From assembly GCA_964522165.1 (NCBI GenBank), contig CAZFVV010000051.1, positions 1 to 35,063 on the forward strand: a stretch of 35,063 nucleotides of DNA. The letters are read 5' to 3'. The notes beneath the pieces were generated by a model. That model had not been told where the DNA came from. It did no database searches and worked only from the letters and a program-made list of their open reading frames with translations. Origin of the DNA: JABWBP01 sp964522165. Lineage in GTDB: Bacteria; Calditrichota; Calditrichia; RBG-13-44-9; J075. Shown in pieces: positions 14,922-22,687 of the stretch. Position numbers and translations under genes: made by a program. The first letter of the stretch is position 1. Every line of letters begins with the position of its first letter.

Positions 14922-17132
14922 TCAGCGGAGCAGCACCAGTTTTCTGACCGCGGAGAATTGATCCCCGGCCCGCATGGTGTAAAAATAGACCCCGGAAGCC
15001 GCGGGGTTGCCAAAATCATCGCGCCCGTCCCAGCTCAGTTCGTACACCCCCGCGGGGTAAGCGGCGTCAGCCAGCCGGCGGATTTGCTGCCCCAGGCTGT
15101 TGAAAATCGCAATTTTAACCCGCGCCGGCCGTGGAACGCTGAAAGGAATGGCCGTGACAGGATTGAAAGGATTCGGAAAATTCTGGTGCAAGTGGAATGT
15201 TTCCGGCAGGGCGGCGGAGGCGGGCGCAACAACGTCGCCTAACCCGGTGATCACCTCGAACCACGCCAGGGTATTGCGAATGATCAAGCCCCGCACGCCA
15301 CTAAGATTATTCACCCCTTCTAACCCGAAACCCAGGAAAACCGCTTTCCAGTTCGCTTGCGAATCTTCTGCCCGGATGCCGGCAATCCCCGCGGTTCCGG
15401 TGGGTCCGTAATTGAAACACGCCGACGGAGTGGCGCCGATGGCTAACACGTCTTTAGACGTTTGATTTCCCGCTCCCCCGGAGATGCTCACGGTCAACCC
15501 CGCGCCCACCGGATCGCCCTCCACGCCTTTTGCGATGGGCGGATTAAAATTCTGGCTCGAAGAAACTTGCAGGTAATTGGCCAGCAGCACCCCGGAGGCG
15601 CTGGTCTCGGCGATGTTCTGGCCGGTAAGCAGCAAGCGCCCCCCGGCGTCTAAAAAAGCCGTTAGGCTTTGCTGCTCCGCATCCGACAGCGCCGCGGAAT
15701 TTGCGTTCCCGGTGTACCACAGAACCGTTCGCGGCTGCGGAAAAAGCGCGTAATCATCCGCCTGGGGAATTCCCTTTTCGGAAATTCGCCAGGTGTGATA
15801 CTTCACCCCCAGCATCTCCAGGGATTCTTGAAGATAAATTTCATTCTGAGCGGTCAGGTCGTCGTTTACCAGGAAAACCTTCGCCGGATTCAGCTCGATG
15901 GTAACCTGCGCCCCGCCGCTGGGCAGGTTTTCGACGATTGCCGAGGCGGCCGGGTAAGGCGCTGCCGGGGTCAGGATAATTTTATAGCTCTCTTGCGAGG
16001 GCGTCGAAAAACTGAACGCTCCATTTATAGTGGTGGTCGAGGCAATCACCCCCGAAGGCCGCCCTGGAGCATTGCCGATAACCAGCAGGTCAACCTGCGC
16101 CTCTATCGCTGCGGCGGACAGGGAATCCCGCACCAGCCCGGAGATGGTTGCCAGGGGATTGGGTTGCAGGGCAAAATTACGGGTGATCACCTCGGTCTGG
16201 CCGATTCCCCCGGGCGCGTTGAATGGAACCTGGTCATTGAAGGTCTGGTAGCCGAAGAACTGCACCTCCAGGCTCACCTGCTGGCGCAGAATGGCGGCGG
16301 AATAAGAGCCGTCCGGGCGCACCGGGATATTCTGAACCGCTCCCGGCATTTCATAAAAGTTTTGCGAGGGCGACACAATCGTATCGAATAACACCGCCGC
16401 GAAAGGCTCCGGAGAAGTAACCTGGGTGCCCGGCAACGGCTGGCCGGTGGAAGCGTCGGTCACCGCCCCTTGCAGCACCCATACCGGGTACATCCGGGAG
16501 GCGGAGGCGACGTCGTCGATATGCAGGGAGCGTTTGGTGGTATCGCCGTTGGCGGATTGCCCGTACATGGTGGCGGCGGTAATCAATTCCCCGCAGCCCG
16601 GGGGGCCCCCAATCGGCCCGGTGTGCGCCAGCCCGATGTGGTGCCCGAACTCATGCGCCATGACGCTTTCCAGGTCCTGGCTGCCGGGGTCCCCGGTAAT
16701 GCTGGGGGGAAAATCCCGGGCGTTCCAGATCAAATCCGATTCCACAGCGTGATAGGATGCGCCGGAGCCCTGGGTGAAGGTGCGGGAAAACGCGATGGTG
16801 TTGGTCGGCGAGGGGAAATTTACCCCTTGCAAGTCGAAAAACACCAGGTTGACCCCGTCCTGAATGTCGTCGCTGGCGGTGGTAAGCCCGCCGTTTTCGA
16901 ATTCCCAATAGCAGGATGAGATATTTTCCCAGGATTGCGCCCCGGCGTCAATCGCGGGAACCCACCCCGGGGGGGTGGACACGTGCAACTGGTAGTAAAA
17001 CGGGATATCGGAATCCAAATAGCGCCGGAAATACCCCCCGCTGTTGCTGATGATGCAGAACGATAAAACTATGCTGCCGGCTAAGAACAACGTCGCCAGG
17101 AACCAGGCGCGGTTTAACAGCGATCTATTCAT
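14922..17132 (-). CDS. Secreted matrixin-like zinc metalloprotease with T9SS C-terminal sorting domain
   Basis: This 736-residue exported protease has an N-terminal membrane/signal segment (10-28). The metzincin domain has the zinc site HEFGHHIGLAH at 160-170, catalytic Glu161, and a Met-turn candidate TAATMYGQ (Met189), as in M10 matrixins. Two carboxypeptidase-regulatory-like beta-sandwiches follow at about 218-330 and 333-415. Then comes a glutamine-amidotransferase-like alpha/beta domain at about 419-640 (GGRLLLTGQNIAE). The C-terminus is a FlgD-like sorting domain (LHQNFPNPFNPVTAIPFSVP to VRKLVLLR). T9SS export to the cell surface is inferred from this tail. Its last 520 residues match the architecture of the 1031-residue protein upstream. 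No propeptide with a cysteine switch is obvious. ATG 17132 has AGGAGAG 7 nt upstream. Confidence 0.93.
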   Translation of the reverse strand: MNRSLLNRAWFLATLFLAGSIVLSFCIISNSGGYFRRYLDSDIPFYYQLHVSTPPGWVPAIDAGAQSWENISSCYWEFENGGLTTASDDIQDGVNLVFFDLQGVNFPSPTNTIAFSRTFTQGSGASYHAVESDLIWNARDFPPSITGDPGSQDLESVMAHEFGHHIGLAHTGPIGGPPGCGELITAATMYGQSANGDTTKRSLHIDDVASASRMYPVWVLQGAVTDASTGQPLPGTQVTSPEPFAAVLFDTIVSPSQNFYEMPGAVQNIPVRPDGSYSAAILRQQVSLEVQFFGYQTFNDQVPFNAPGGIGQTEVITRNFALQPNPLATISGLVRDSLSAAAIEAQVDLLVIGNAPGRPSGVIASTTTINGAFSFSTPSQESYKIILTPAAPYPAASAIVENLPSGGAQVTIELNPAKVFLVNDDLTAQNEIYLQESLEMLGVKYHTWRISEKGIPQADDYALFPQPRTVLWYTGNANSAALSDAEQQSLTAFLDAGGRLLLTGQNIAETSASGVLLANYLQVSSSQNFNPPIAKGVEGDPVGAGLTVSISGGAGNQTSKDVLAIGATPSACFNYGPTGTAGIAGIRAEDSQANWKAVFLGFGLEGVNNLSGVRGLIIRNTLAWFEVITGLGDVVAPASAALPETFHLHQNFPNPFNPVTAIPFSVPRPARVKIAIFNSLGQQIRRLADAAYPAGVYELSWDGRDDFGNPAASGVYFYTMRAGDQFSAVRKLVLLR

Positions 17133-17153
17133 ACGTTTCTCTCCTATTGATAG

Positions 17154-17182
17154 ACCTGCCAGGCTTTAGAAATCTGGCAGGT
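17154..17182. repeat. Hairpin ACCTGCCAG / CTGGCAGGT
   Basis: Perfect 9-bp arms with an 11-nt loop and a TTT run on the plus-strand side. It lies 22 bp upstream of the metalloprotease start, in its leader on the minus strand. It belongs to the same style as the other ACCT...AGGT hairpins at 18162 and 21434. A role in mRNA folding or as an interspersed repeat cannot be separated. Confidence 0.5.
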
Positions 17183-17187
17183 TTAAA

Positions 17188-17420
17188 GGCTAAAGGGTGT
17201 ACTATCCCGTGACCTTTGAGAATTTTCGGTAGTTGGTGCTCTCCTTACCGCGTTTGACCTCACCCATCCCCACCCCAACCCTCCCCTTCCCTCTGCTACA
17301 GGAGAGGGAAGGGGAGGGTGGCGCGAAGCGCCGGGAGGGGTTAGGTGAGGTTAATGGGGCGCTGAAACCGTACATTTACCGAGAATTCTCAAAGGCCACG
17401 TGATAGTACAGGCTAAAGCG
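17188..17420. mobile_element. MITE-like element with 34-bp terminal inverted repeats and target duplication
   Basis: The element spans 17198-17410 (213 bp). Its ends begin TGTACTATC and end GATAGTACA, and the inverted repeats extend over 34 bp with 31 matches. A 10-bp direct repeat abuts both ends: GGCTAAAGGG at 17188-17197 and GGCTAAAGCG at 17411-17420 (9 of 10 identical). The core is a second inverted repeat of C-rich CCTCACCC/CCAACCCTCCCC type with its complement to the right (GAGGGAAGGGGAGGGT, GGTTAGGTGAGG). No coding capacity. It separates the 190-residue gene from the metalloprotease gene. Confidence 0.85.
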
Positions 17421-17424
17421 GTCT

Positions 17425-17997
17425 TTAACGGACGTAAGATTTTATTTGCGCGATGAATTCCCCTAAAAGCGTTACGCCAAATACGGCCTCTCCCCGAAGG
17501 GTTTGCTGGGTGGCCGGATCGATGACGGTGACCTCGGGCAGGTTGTTGTACACTAACTTTTCCCCCGCTTCATCGCTGAAAACCCGGAAAGCGCCCAAGG
17601 CCATGGAGTGGATCCAATAGTCGCCGCGGTGGCTTACCAGGAAAAGGATCACTTCCTCCCCGGCCTCGAATTGCGGAACCCCGGGTATTTCGTCGCCGAA
17701 ATTCCCGATCCGCCCGCCCAATTGCCGCACCACCACGGTGGCGTTCCCCCTTCCCTTGAGATATTGCTCCACCTCGACGGTTAGCAGAGTATTAATGGCG
17801 CGCCGGGTTTCGTCCTCCCAGGCATATTCAACGGATATCACCCGGCCGGATACGATCAAGTCGGAATCGGTCGCCAGCTTTTCCAGCGAAGCCAGATGCA
17901 AGGTTAACGCCATTGCCGGGACGGCGGCCAGTGCTATCAGGAGCAGAAACATACGGAAAACCTCGCCGCCCCATCGTAAAAACCTGTGGTCATTCAT
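17425..17997 (-). CDS. Secreted protein of unknown function next to metalloprotease
   Basis: This 190-residue protein has an N-terminal signal segment (MFLLLIALAAVPAMALTL, about 16-33). The body begins LEKLATDSDLIVSGRVISVE and contains LTVEVEQYLKGRG, VVVRQLGGRIGN and VPQFEAGEEVILFLV, which suggest an all-beta secreted domain. I recall similar proteins in Acidobacteria and FCB genomes, without a defined function. There is no T9SS tail, so it is probably periplasmic or outer-membrane associated. It precedes the matrixin-like protease on the same strand, 292 bp apart with a MITE in between. A helper or inhibitor role is conceivable but unproven. ATG 17997 has GGGAG about 9 nt upstream. Confidence 0.8.
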   Translation of the reverse strand: MNDHRFLRWGGEVFRMFLLLIALAAVPAMALTLHLASLEKLATDSDLIVSGRVISVEYAWEDETRRAINTLLTVEVEQYLKGRGNATVVVRQLGGRIGNFGDEIPGVPQFEAGEEVILFLVSHRGDYWIHSMALGAFRVFSDEAGEKLVYNNLPEVTVIDPATQQTLRGEAVFGVTLLGEFIAQIKSYVR

Positions 17998-18161
17998 GTT
18001 ATTATCTCCCGGGTTGATTGATTTTGTAAATTTCCTGTTCTTATGAGTATGCTACCCTGAAAAGGTTGTAACCGAAGATGTTGAGCGTATTCGGTAAAAG
18101 AGTTGGTTTTTGCAAAACCGCGGTTCAGGAGGGCTTGATCAGAAACGTCTGCTGAATAACT

Positions 18162-18199
18162 GAAGACCTCAAAGGTTTTTCAAAACCTTTGAGGTCTTC
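18162..18199. terminator. Perfect 18-bp hairpin after the 1031-residue T9SS gene
   Basis: GAAGACCTCAAAGGTTTT (18162-18179) pairs exactly with AAAACCTTTGAGGTCTTC (18182-18199) around a 2-nt centre. It lies 16 nt past the stop codon at 18215. No U-run follows on the minus strand, so it may be an interspersed hairpin repeat that acts as a 3' end rather than an intrinsic terminator. Confidence 0.6.
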
Positions 18200-18214
18200 A
18201 CGAGGGTCTGGCGG

Positions 18215-21200
18215 TTATTTCAGCAAAACCAGTTTTTTCACTTCGGAGAATTTACCTGCGGCGGCCATTTTGTAGAAATAAATTCCGGAAGTTACCGGGT
18301 TGCCGGCATCGTCACGCCCGTCCCAGGTGTATTCGTAAGCGCCGGGAGCGAAATCCCCGCTCGCCAGGGTGCGAACCTTCTGCCCCAGGGTATTGAATAC
18401 CGCAAGCTCCACCCGGCTCCTTTGCGGCACGCTAAAGCGGATGGTGGTGGCGGGGTTGAAGGGATTGGGATAGTTCTGCGCCAGTTCGAACCGCTCAGCC
18501 GGGCCGGAAAGCGTCGGCCGGTCGCCGATCCCCACCGGCGTATCCAGGAACTCTAACGCCTTGGTCAATACCGCGGAGCGTTTCACCGGATCGCCGATGC
18601 CTTCCCAGCCGAAACCGAGGAACATCGCCCGGGCGTCGCCGCTTGCATAAGTCACCCCGGCCACGTCCGCGGCAGCGCCGCCGTATTGGAAAATTTGCGT
18701 GGTGGTGGCGGTATTATTGATCGTTAGTTGGTCTTTGGAATCCTGGTTGTTGGCCCCGCCGCTGCCGTTCATTACAAAAATGATCCCGGCCATCAGGCTG
18801 CCGGCGGAACCGCGCACCACCGCCTGGGTATTATCCTGCAGGTATCCGACGCCCAACTGGTTCAGCAAATCCGAACCGTTGATCTCTTCGGCGACGTTCT
18901 GGCCGGTCAGTAACACCCGCCCGCCGTTATTGAGGTGCGCCAGCAATACTTCCTGTTCCGCGGCCTCCAGGATGGGGGCGACGCCGTCCCCGGTGTACCA
19001 AATGGCTAATTTTTTGGGATAAGCCGCCATATCCGCGGCGGTGGGAACGCCGTCGGTCTGAATGTCCCAGTAGTGATAGGTTTTGGCCAGCTCTTCCAAA
19101 GCGCTGATGTAATAGGTTTCGTAAGGGCTGCCTTTGTCGTCATCGACCAGCATAACTTCCGCGGGAGATACCTCGATGTCGTAAGCCAGCCCGCCGGCGC
19201 CTAAGATAATATCCTCTTCCCGGCCAAAGGCGTAGGGCGACTGCGGCCTGACCACAATATCATAGGTGCCGATGATCGTGGAAAAGCTGAAGTTGCCGTT
19301 GGGATCGGTGCTGAAGGCCTGGTAGGGGCCGGGGTAGGGATTGCCCTCGATCCAAAATTCCAGTTCGGCGGGCACGCCGGCTCCGCTGGTAGCATCTTTC
19401 ACCTGGCCGGAAAAGAGCGCCTGGACTTCCGGCTGCAGGGCAATATCCTGCTGCAGGGTATCATTCAACACCAGCGACAGGGGAACGGATGTGCTTTGAT
19501 AGGCGAAGGCGCTCACGTCAATGGTAATATCTTGCAGCGGCAGGAAGAATTGGTACGCGCCGGAGGCATCGGTCACGAGGGAATTCCCGGTTTCCGGCAC
19601 GGTTATATGAGCCAGTTCGATGGGGCTGCCGGAAACCGCATCCTTGACGATCCCTTCCACGCCGTAGTAATTGTAGGCAAACGCCCCGATCCAGTTGCCC
19701 CAGGTGTTGGCCGCGGCGGCGTACTCGATCAGCCCCCAGATCACGTTGGGATACTGGGGATCCGGGGCGATTCCCATGTAATCTCCCCAGCGGTTGCGGT
19801 TGGAGCCGAACGTTACCACGTAATTGCCCTGCCCCTCTTTCAGCATTACCGAAGGCGACAATCCCGCGGGATCGCCTTCCTTGCGCCCGGTAAAGGCAGC
19901 CCCGGCGTACTCGCTATCGCCGGAGCGGGTGAAGACCATTACCAGGTTATTCTGGTCGTCCACCATGGCCGCGGGATAGAGATAGTAAAAATTGTCCGCT
20001 CCTAAGGCGACGTCTTCCACGGCGGTATTGGTATTGACGTTCAAGCGCAGGTAGCGGGCAAAGGTGTAGGCGTTGCCCAGCCCCCCGCCGATAGCCGTGG
20101 AAGTCCAGATGTACCCGTCGCTATACACCGCGTTGCGATAGGCGCGGCGGCCCACTTCGATTCGCGGGTTTCCCCCGCCCAACTGGTTTCCGTTGTTGGG
20201 CCAGGGCGCTGCAACCGTGGGAATGTTTACCGCGGAGAGCGTGGGAGTGGGGCCCAGGGGATTATTGATGGTCCAGAGAGTAATGAAGGTGCTGGTCTGG
20301 TAGGGCGAATCCACCACCATGTAAGCTTTATTGCCCAGGGATTGTTTGGGAACCACGGCAATCGGAGGGCCATCAACGGAAGAGCCGCCGGGGACAGCGG
20401 GATCCTTGAAGCCCCAGAAGTCGGTATAATTTACCGCCCCGCCGGTGTTGGCGTACAATTCCGCTTTGGGAATAATGCGCATTTTGGAATATTGAAAAAA
20501 ACCGGCAAACGTAAACATCCTGCCGCTGATATAGACCGCCTGGTGGTCGAAGCCGCCTTTTTCGTAATCCCCCCAGTTACCGGCCGGGGTAGAGCCGTTC
20601 AGGTGCGCCGGGAAGGAGAAATTGTACCAGGTTCCCATGGGATCGGAATCGTCCGAGATGGAGACCAGCCAGTAACCGGTCTGGTCGTTATTGTCCTGCA
20701 AATCCCAAATTTGAATCCAGCGTTCATCGAAATGGTCGTAAAGCACCACGGGGTCGAACAGGTCGGGATAGGGCAGAACGTTAGAGAACCACTGGTCCGC
20801 GGTTCTCTGGAACAGCAGGGTCCCTTGTTTATCAAAGATATGAAAGTTGGTATTGACCATGGCAATGATGTGATTGGGCCCTGCGGCAACGATGGGGTCC
20901 GGGGGAATGCTGTTGGTCATCGCGTTGCCCTGAAAATCGATCAGCACTGCCGGGGGATTGGGCGCCATCCGCTCCCCGGAAACGGCCGGGTCGATGAACC
21001 AGTTGCTTCCCGCCGGGGCGGAGGGGGGAGTAACGTTGTAGCGATCCTCGATGGGCAGGGGATCGGACTTATGCCAGAGGAGATTGTGAATCCGCTTCTG
21101 CGGATCGATGGTCTGGGGGACGTTATCGAACTGCCCGGTGGAGACCGGCGCGCCCCCGGCAATGGAGCCGAATGCCGGCCCCTGGTAAATGGCCTGGGCG

Positions 21201-21310
21201 GAGAGGTTCGGGAAAAAAGCTAATAGCGCCGCAGCGAGAATTGATGCCGCCAGCATCCTGCGGCCGCTGCTGCGCATAAAATTACGGTTGAATAGGTTCG
21301 GAAAGTTCAT
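18215..21310 (-). CDS. Large secreted T9SS protein with propeller-like N-terminus and amidotransferase-like module
   Basis: This 1031-residue exported protein has a signal peptide (MLAASILAAALLAFFPNLSAQ within residues 19-39). The N-terminal ~550 residues are rich in aromatic/Gly beta segments (VAAGPNHIIAMVNTNF, YWLVSISDDSDPMGTWYNF, AYMVVDSPYQTSTFITLW) and may form a beta-propeller. Two carboxypeptidase-regulatory-like domains follow (about 560-630 and 635-715). An alpha/beta domain at about 718-930 contains GGRVLLTGQNVAEE. The FlgD-like sorting domain begins at about 945 (LAQNYPNPFNPATTIRFSVP) and ends KKLVLLK. No catalytic motif is recognised. The C-terminal half is paralogous in order and wording to the metalloprotease. 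ATG 21310 has AGGAGG 7 nt upstream. Confidence 0.9.
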   Translation of the reverse strand: MNFPNLFNRNFMRSSGRRMLAASILAAALLAFFPNLSAQAIYQGPAFGSIAGGAPVSTGQFDNVPQTIDPQKRIHNLLWHKSDPLPIEDRYNVTPPSAPAGSNWFIDPAVSGERMAPNPPAVLIDFQGNAMTNSIPPDPIVAAGPNHIIAMVNTNFHIFDKQGTLLFQRTADQWFSNVLPYPDLFDPVVLYDHFDERWIQIWDLQDNNDQTGYWLVSISDDSDPMGTWYNFSFPAHLNGSTPAGNWGDYEKGGFDHQAVYISGRMFTFAGFFQYSKMRIIPKAELYANTGGAVNYTDFWGFKDPAVPGGSSVDGPPIAVVPKQSLGNKAYMVVDSPYQTSTFITLWTINNPLGPTPTLSAVNIPTVAAPWPNNGNQLGGGNPRIEVGRRAYRNAVYSDGYIWTSTAIGGGLGNAYTFARYLRLNVNTNTAVEDVALGADNFYYLYPAAMVDDQNNLVMVFTRSGDSEYAGAAFTGRKEGDPAGLSPSVMLKEGQGNYVVTFGSNRNRWGDYMGIAPDPQYPNVIWGLIEYAAAANTWGNWIGAFAYNYYGVEGIVKDAVSGSPIELAHITVPETGNSLVTDASGAYQFFLPLQDITIDVSAFAYQSTSVPLSLVLNDTLQQDIALQPEVQALFSGQVKDATSGAGVPAELEFWIEGNPYPGPYQAFSTDPNGNFSFSTIIGTYDIVVRPQSPYAFGREEDIILGAGGLAYDIEVSPAEVMLVDDDKGSPYETYYISALEELAKTYHYWDIQTDGVPTAADMAAYPKKLAIWYTGDGVAPILEAAEQEVLLAHLNNGGRVLLTGQNVAEEINGSDLLNQLGVGYLQDNTQAVVRGSAGSLMAGIIFVMNGSGGANNQDSKDQLTINNTATTTQIFQYGGAAADVAGVTYASGDARAMFLGFGWEGIGDPVKRSAVLTKALEFLDTPVGIGDRPTLSGPAERFELAQNYPNPFNPATTIRFSVPQRSRVELAVFNTLGQKVRTLASGDFAPGAYEYTWDGRDDAGNPVTSGIYFYKMAAAGKFSEVKKLVLLK

Positions 21311-21433
21311 TAAAGGCCTCCTGGGGTTAGGTTAAACACATATCAAAATCCTTCAAAAGATAAGATAAAATTCACGGTGAGGGAAATTTATTTTTGTAAT
21401 GACGCAAGATTTTTTCATCTTTTGCTGCAGGAA

Positions 21434-21466
21434 AACCTCCCGGAGGTTGCGAACCTCGGGGAGGTT
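21434..21466. repeat. Hairpin AACCTCCCGGAGGTT / AACCTCGGGGAGGTT
   Basis: Two 15-bp arms, each itself nearly palindromic, are inverted repeats with one mismatch around GCG. They lie between the PorV-like gene terminator and the next start codon. They belong with the other ACCT...AGGT hairpins at 14878, 17154 and 18162. Confidence 0.55.
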
Positions 21467-21475
21467 AACAGTGCT

Positions 21476-21511
21476 AAAAAGCGAAAGGCTGCCTTCGGGG
21501 CAGCCTTTCGC
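21476..21511 (-). terminator. Rho-independent terminator after the PorV-like gene
   Basis: A 13-bp stem, GCGAAAGGCTGCC against GGCAGCCTTTCGC, closes a TTCGG loop. On the minus strand it is followed by TTTTT (complement of 21476-21480). It lies 28 nt past the stop of the PorV-like gene and should end the transcript of the TonB/secreted/PorV triad. Confidence 0.9.
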
Positions 21512-21538
21512 ACATTTTCCCAAATTTACCGGGAGTTT

Positions 21539-22558
21539 TCAGAAAGCCAGCTTGATGGTGAAGATATGGTTGGAGTCGAAATAGTCCGTCAGTTGCCGCC
21601 AGGCATAGTCGAGGGCAAAGTTAAAGCCGCCCACCGGGTAACTCAGACCGGCTCCGAAGGAGGCGCCGAAAATCTGGTCGGAACCGGACTGCACTTCGTA
21701 ATTATAGCCGCCGCGGAGAAAGAATAAGTTCTTGAACCCGTACTCCACCCCTCCGGTTAACTGGTCGGAGGCGTCGTTGAAGTTAGAAAACGCGCCGTTG
21801 ATTATAAAATTATTTTCTTCGTTCACATTGACCGTATAGTTAAGGCCGAATGAGAACAATGATGGAATATCCGATTTCAAGGCAATTCCTTTATAATAGC
21901 CGTCATCGACGATCAGGCTTCCACCGTTGATAGGACGCGATTCTTCGAGGTTGCGGCCATCATACTGCATTTTGGTTCCCACGTTCTGCATGGTTACGCC
22001 CAGGCGGAGATTTTTCCCAAACGCATATTGCACGCCTAAGTCAAACGCAAACGCGGAGGCGCTGGTCTCCATAACCCCTTCATGGATAAACTTCGCCATG
22101 ACCCCGGCGGCAATCCGGTCGGTCAACAACCGGGCGTAGGAAAAACCAACCACCACAAAGGTCGGGGAATAGGTGTTGCCGGTGCCGTCCTGGAACTCTT
22201 CGGTTGTCTCCTCGATTTCGCCAAAGCTTAGATTCTTGATATCGAAGCCAAACGAACCGATTGATTTCCCGTTATAGGTAATCGCCAGGTAATTCAGGTC
22301 AATATCGGCAATATACTGCATATTGTTGAAGACGACTTCCGCGCGGGGGGAATAGGCCAGCCCGGCCGGGTTCCAGAACATCGCTTCCGCGCCCTTCACG
22401 TCGGCAGTGGAAGCTCCACCCATGGCAATGGAACGAGCGCCGACCGGAATCAGCAATTGTACGCCACTGACAGTACCTACCCGGTCCAAATCTCCCGCAT
22501 ACACGGATGCCAGGGAGAATACCGACAGTATAAGCAGGATACAGAATTTATGTCTCAT
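21539..22558 (-). CDS. PorV/PorQ family outer-membrane protein
   Basis: This 339-residue outer-membrane beta-barrel has a signal peptide (MRHKFCILLILSVFSLASVYA). It carries the hallmarks of the PorV/PorQ (UPF0164) family: VGARSIAMGGASTAD, then AEAMFWNPAGLAYSP, and a C-terminal strand ending in Phe (HIFTIKLAF). PorV (LptO) is the T9SS shuttle that receives substrates from the translocon and delivers them to the sortase or attachment complex; PorQ-like paralogues are less defined. The gene follows the 1080-residue secreted protein and a TonB receptor. The start ATG 22558 has GGGG about 8 nt upstream. The family call is strong; PorV versus another paralogue is undecided. Confidence 0.9.
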   Translation of the reverse strand: MRHKFCILLILSVFSLASVYAGDLDRVGTVSGVQLLIPVGARSIAMGGASTADVKGAEAMFWNPAGLAYSPRAEVVFNNMQYIADIDLNYLAITYNGKSIGSFGFDIKNLSFGEIEETTEEFQDGTGNTYSPTFVVVGFSYARLLTDRIAAGVMAKFIHEGVMETSASAFAFDLGVQYAFGKNLRLGVTMQNVGTKMQYDGRNLEESRPINGGSLIVDDGYYKGIALKSDIPSLFSFGLNYTVNVNEENNFIINGAFSNFNDASDQLTGGVEYGFKNLFFLRGGYNYEVQSGSDQIFGASFGAGLSYPVGGFNFALDYAWRQLTDYFDSNHIFTIKLAF

Positions 22559-22627
22559 CGTTAAACCCCACTGTTTTTTATGTTACAGGGTATCCATCTT
22601 TCTCTATTGTCTGCCACTTCTCATGCT

Positions 22628-22673
22628 TCGGCTTCGCCCGGCGTGGCACTACTCACCCCGGGCGAAGCCGGAG
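22628..22673. repeat. Hairpin between secreted protein and PorV-like gene
   Basis: CTTCGGCTTCGCCCGG near 22628 pairs with CCGGGCGAAGCCGGAG ending near 22673, with one mismatch and a loop of about 14 nt. It fills the 129-bp gap in the triad. It could reduce read-through to the PorV-like gene or protect the upstream message. Confidence 0.5.
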
Positions 22674-22687
22674 TGTTACACCAGTAA

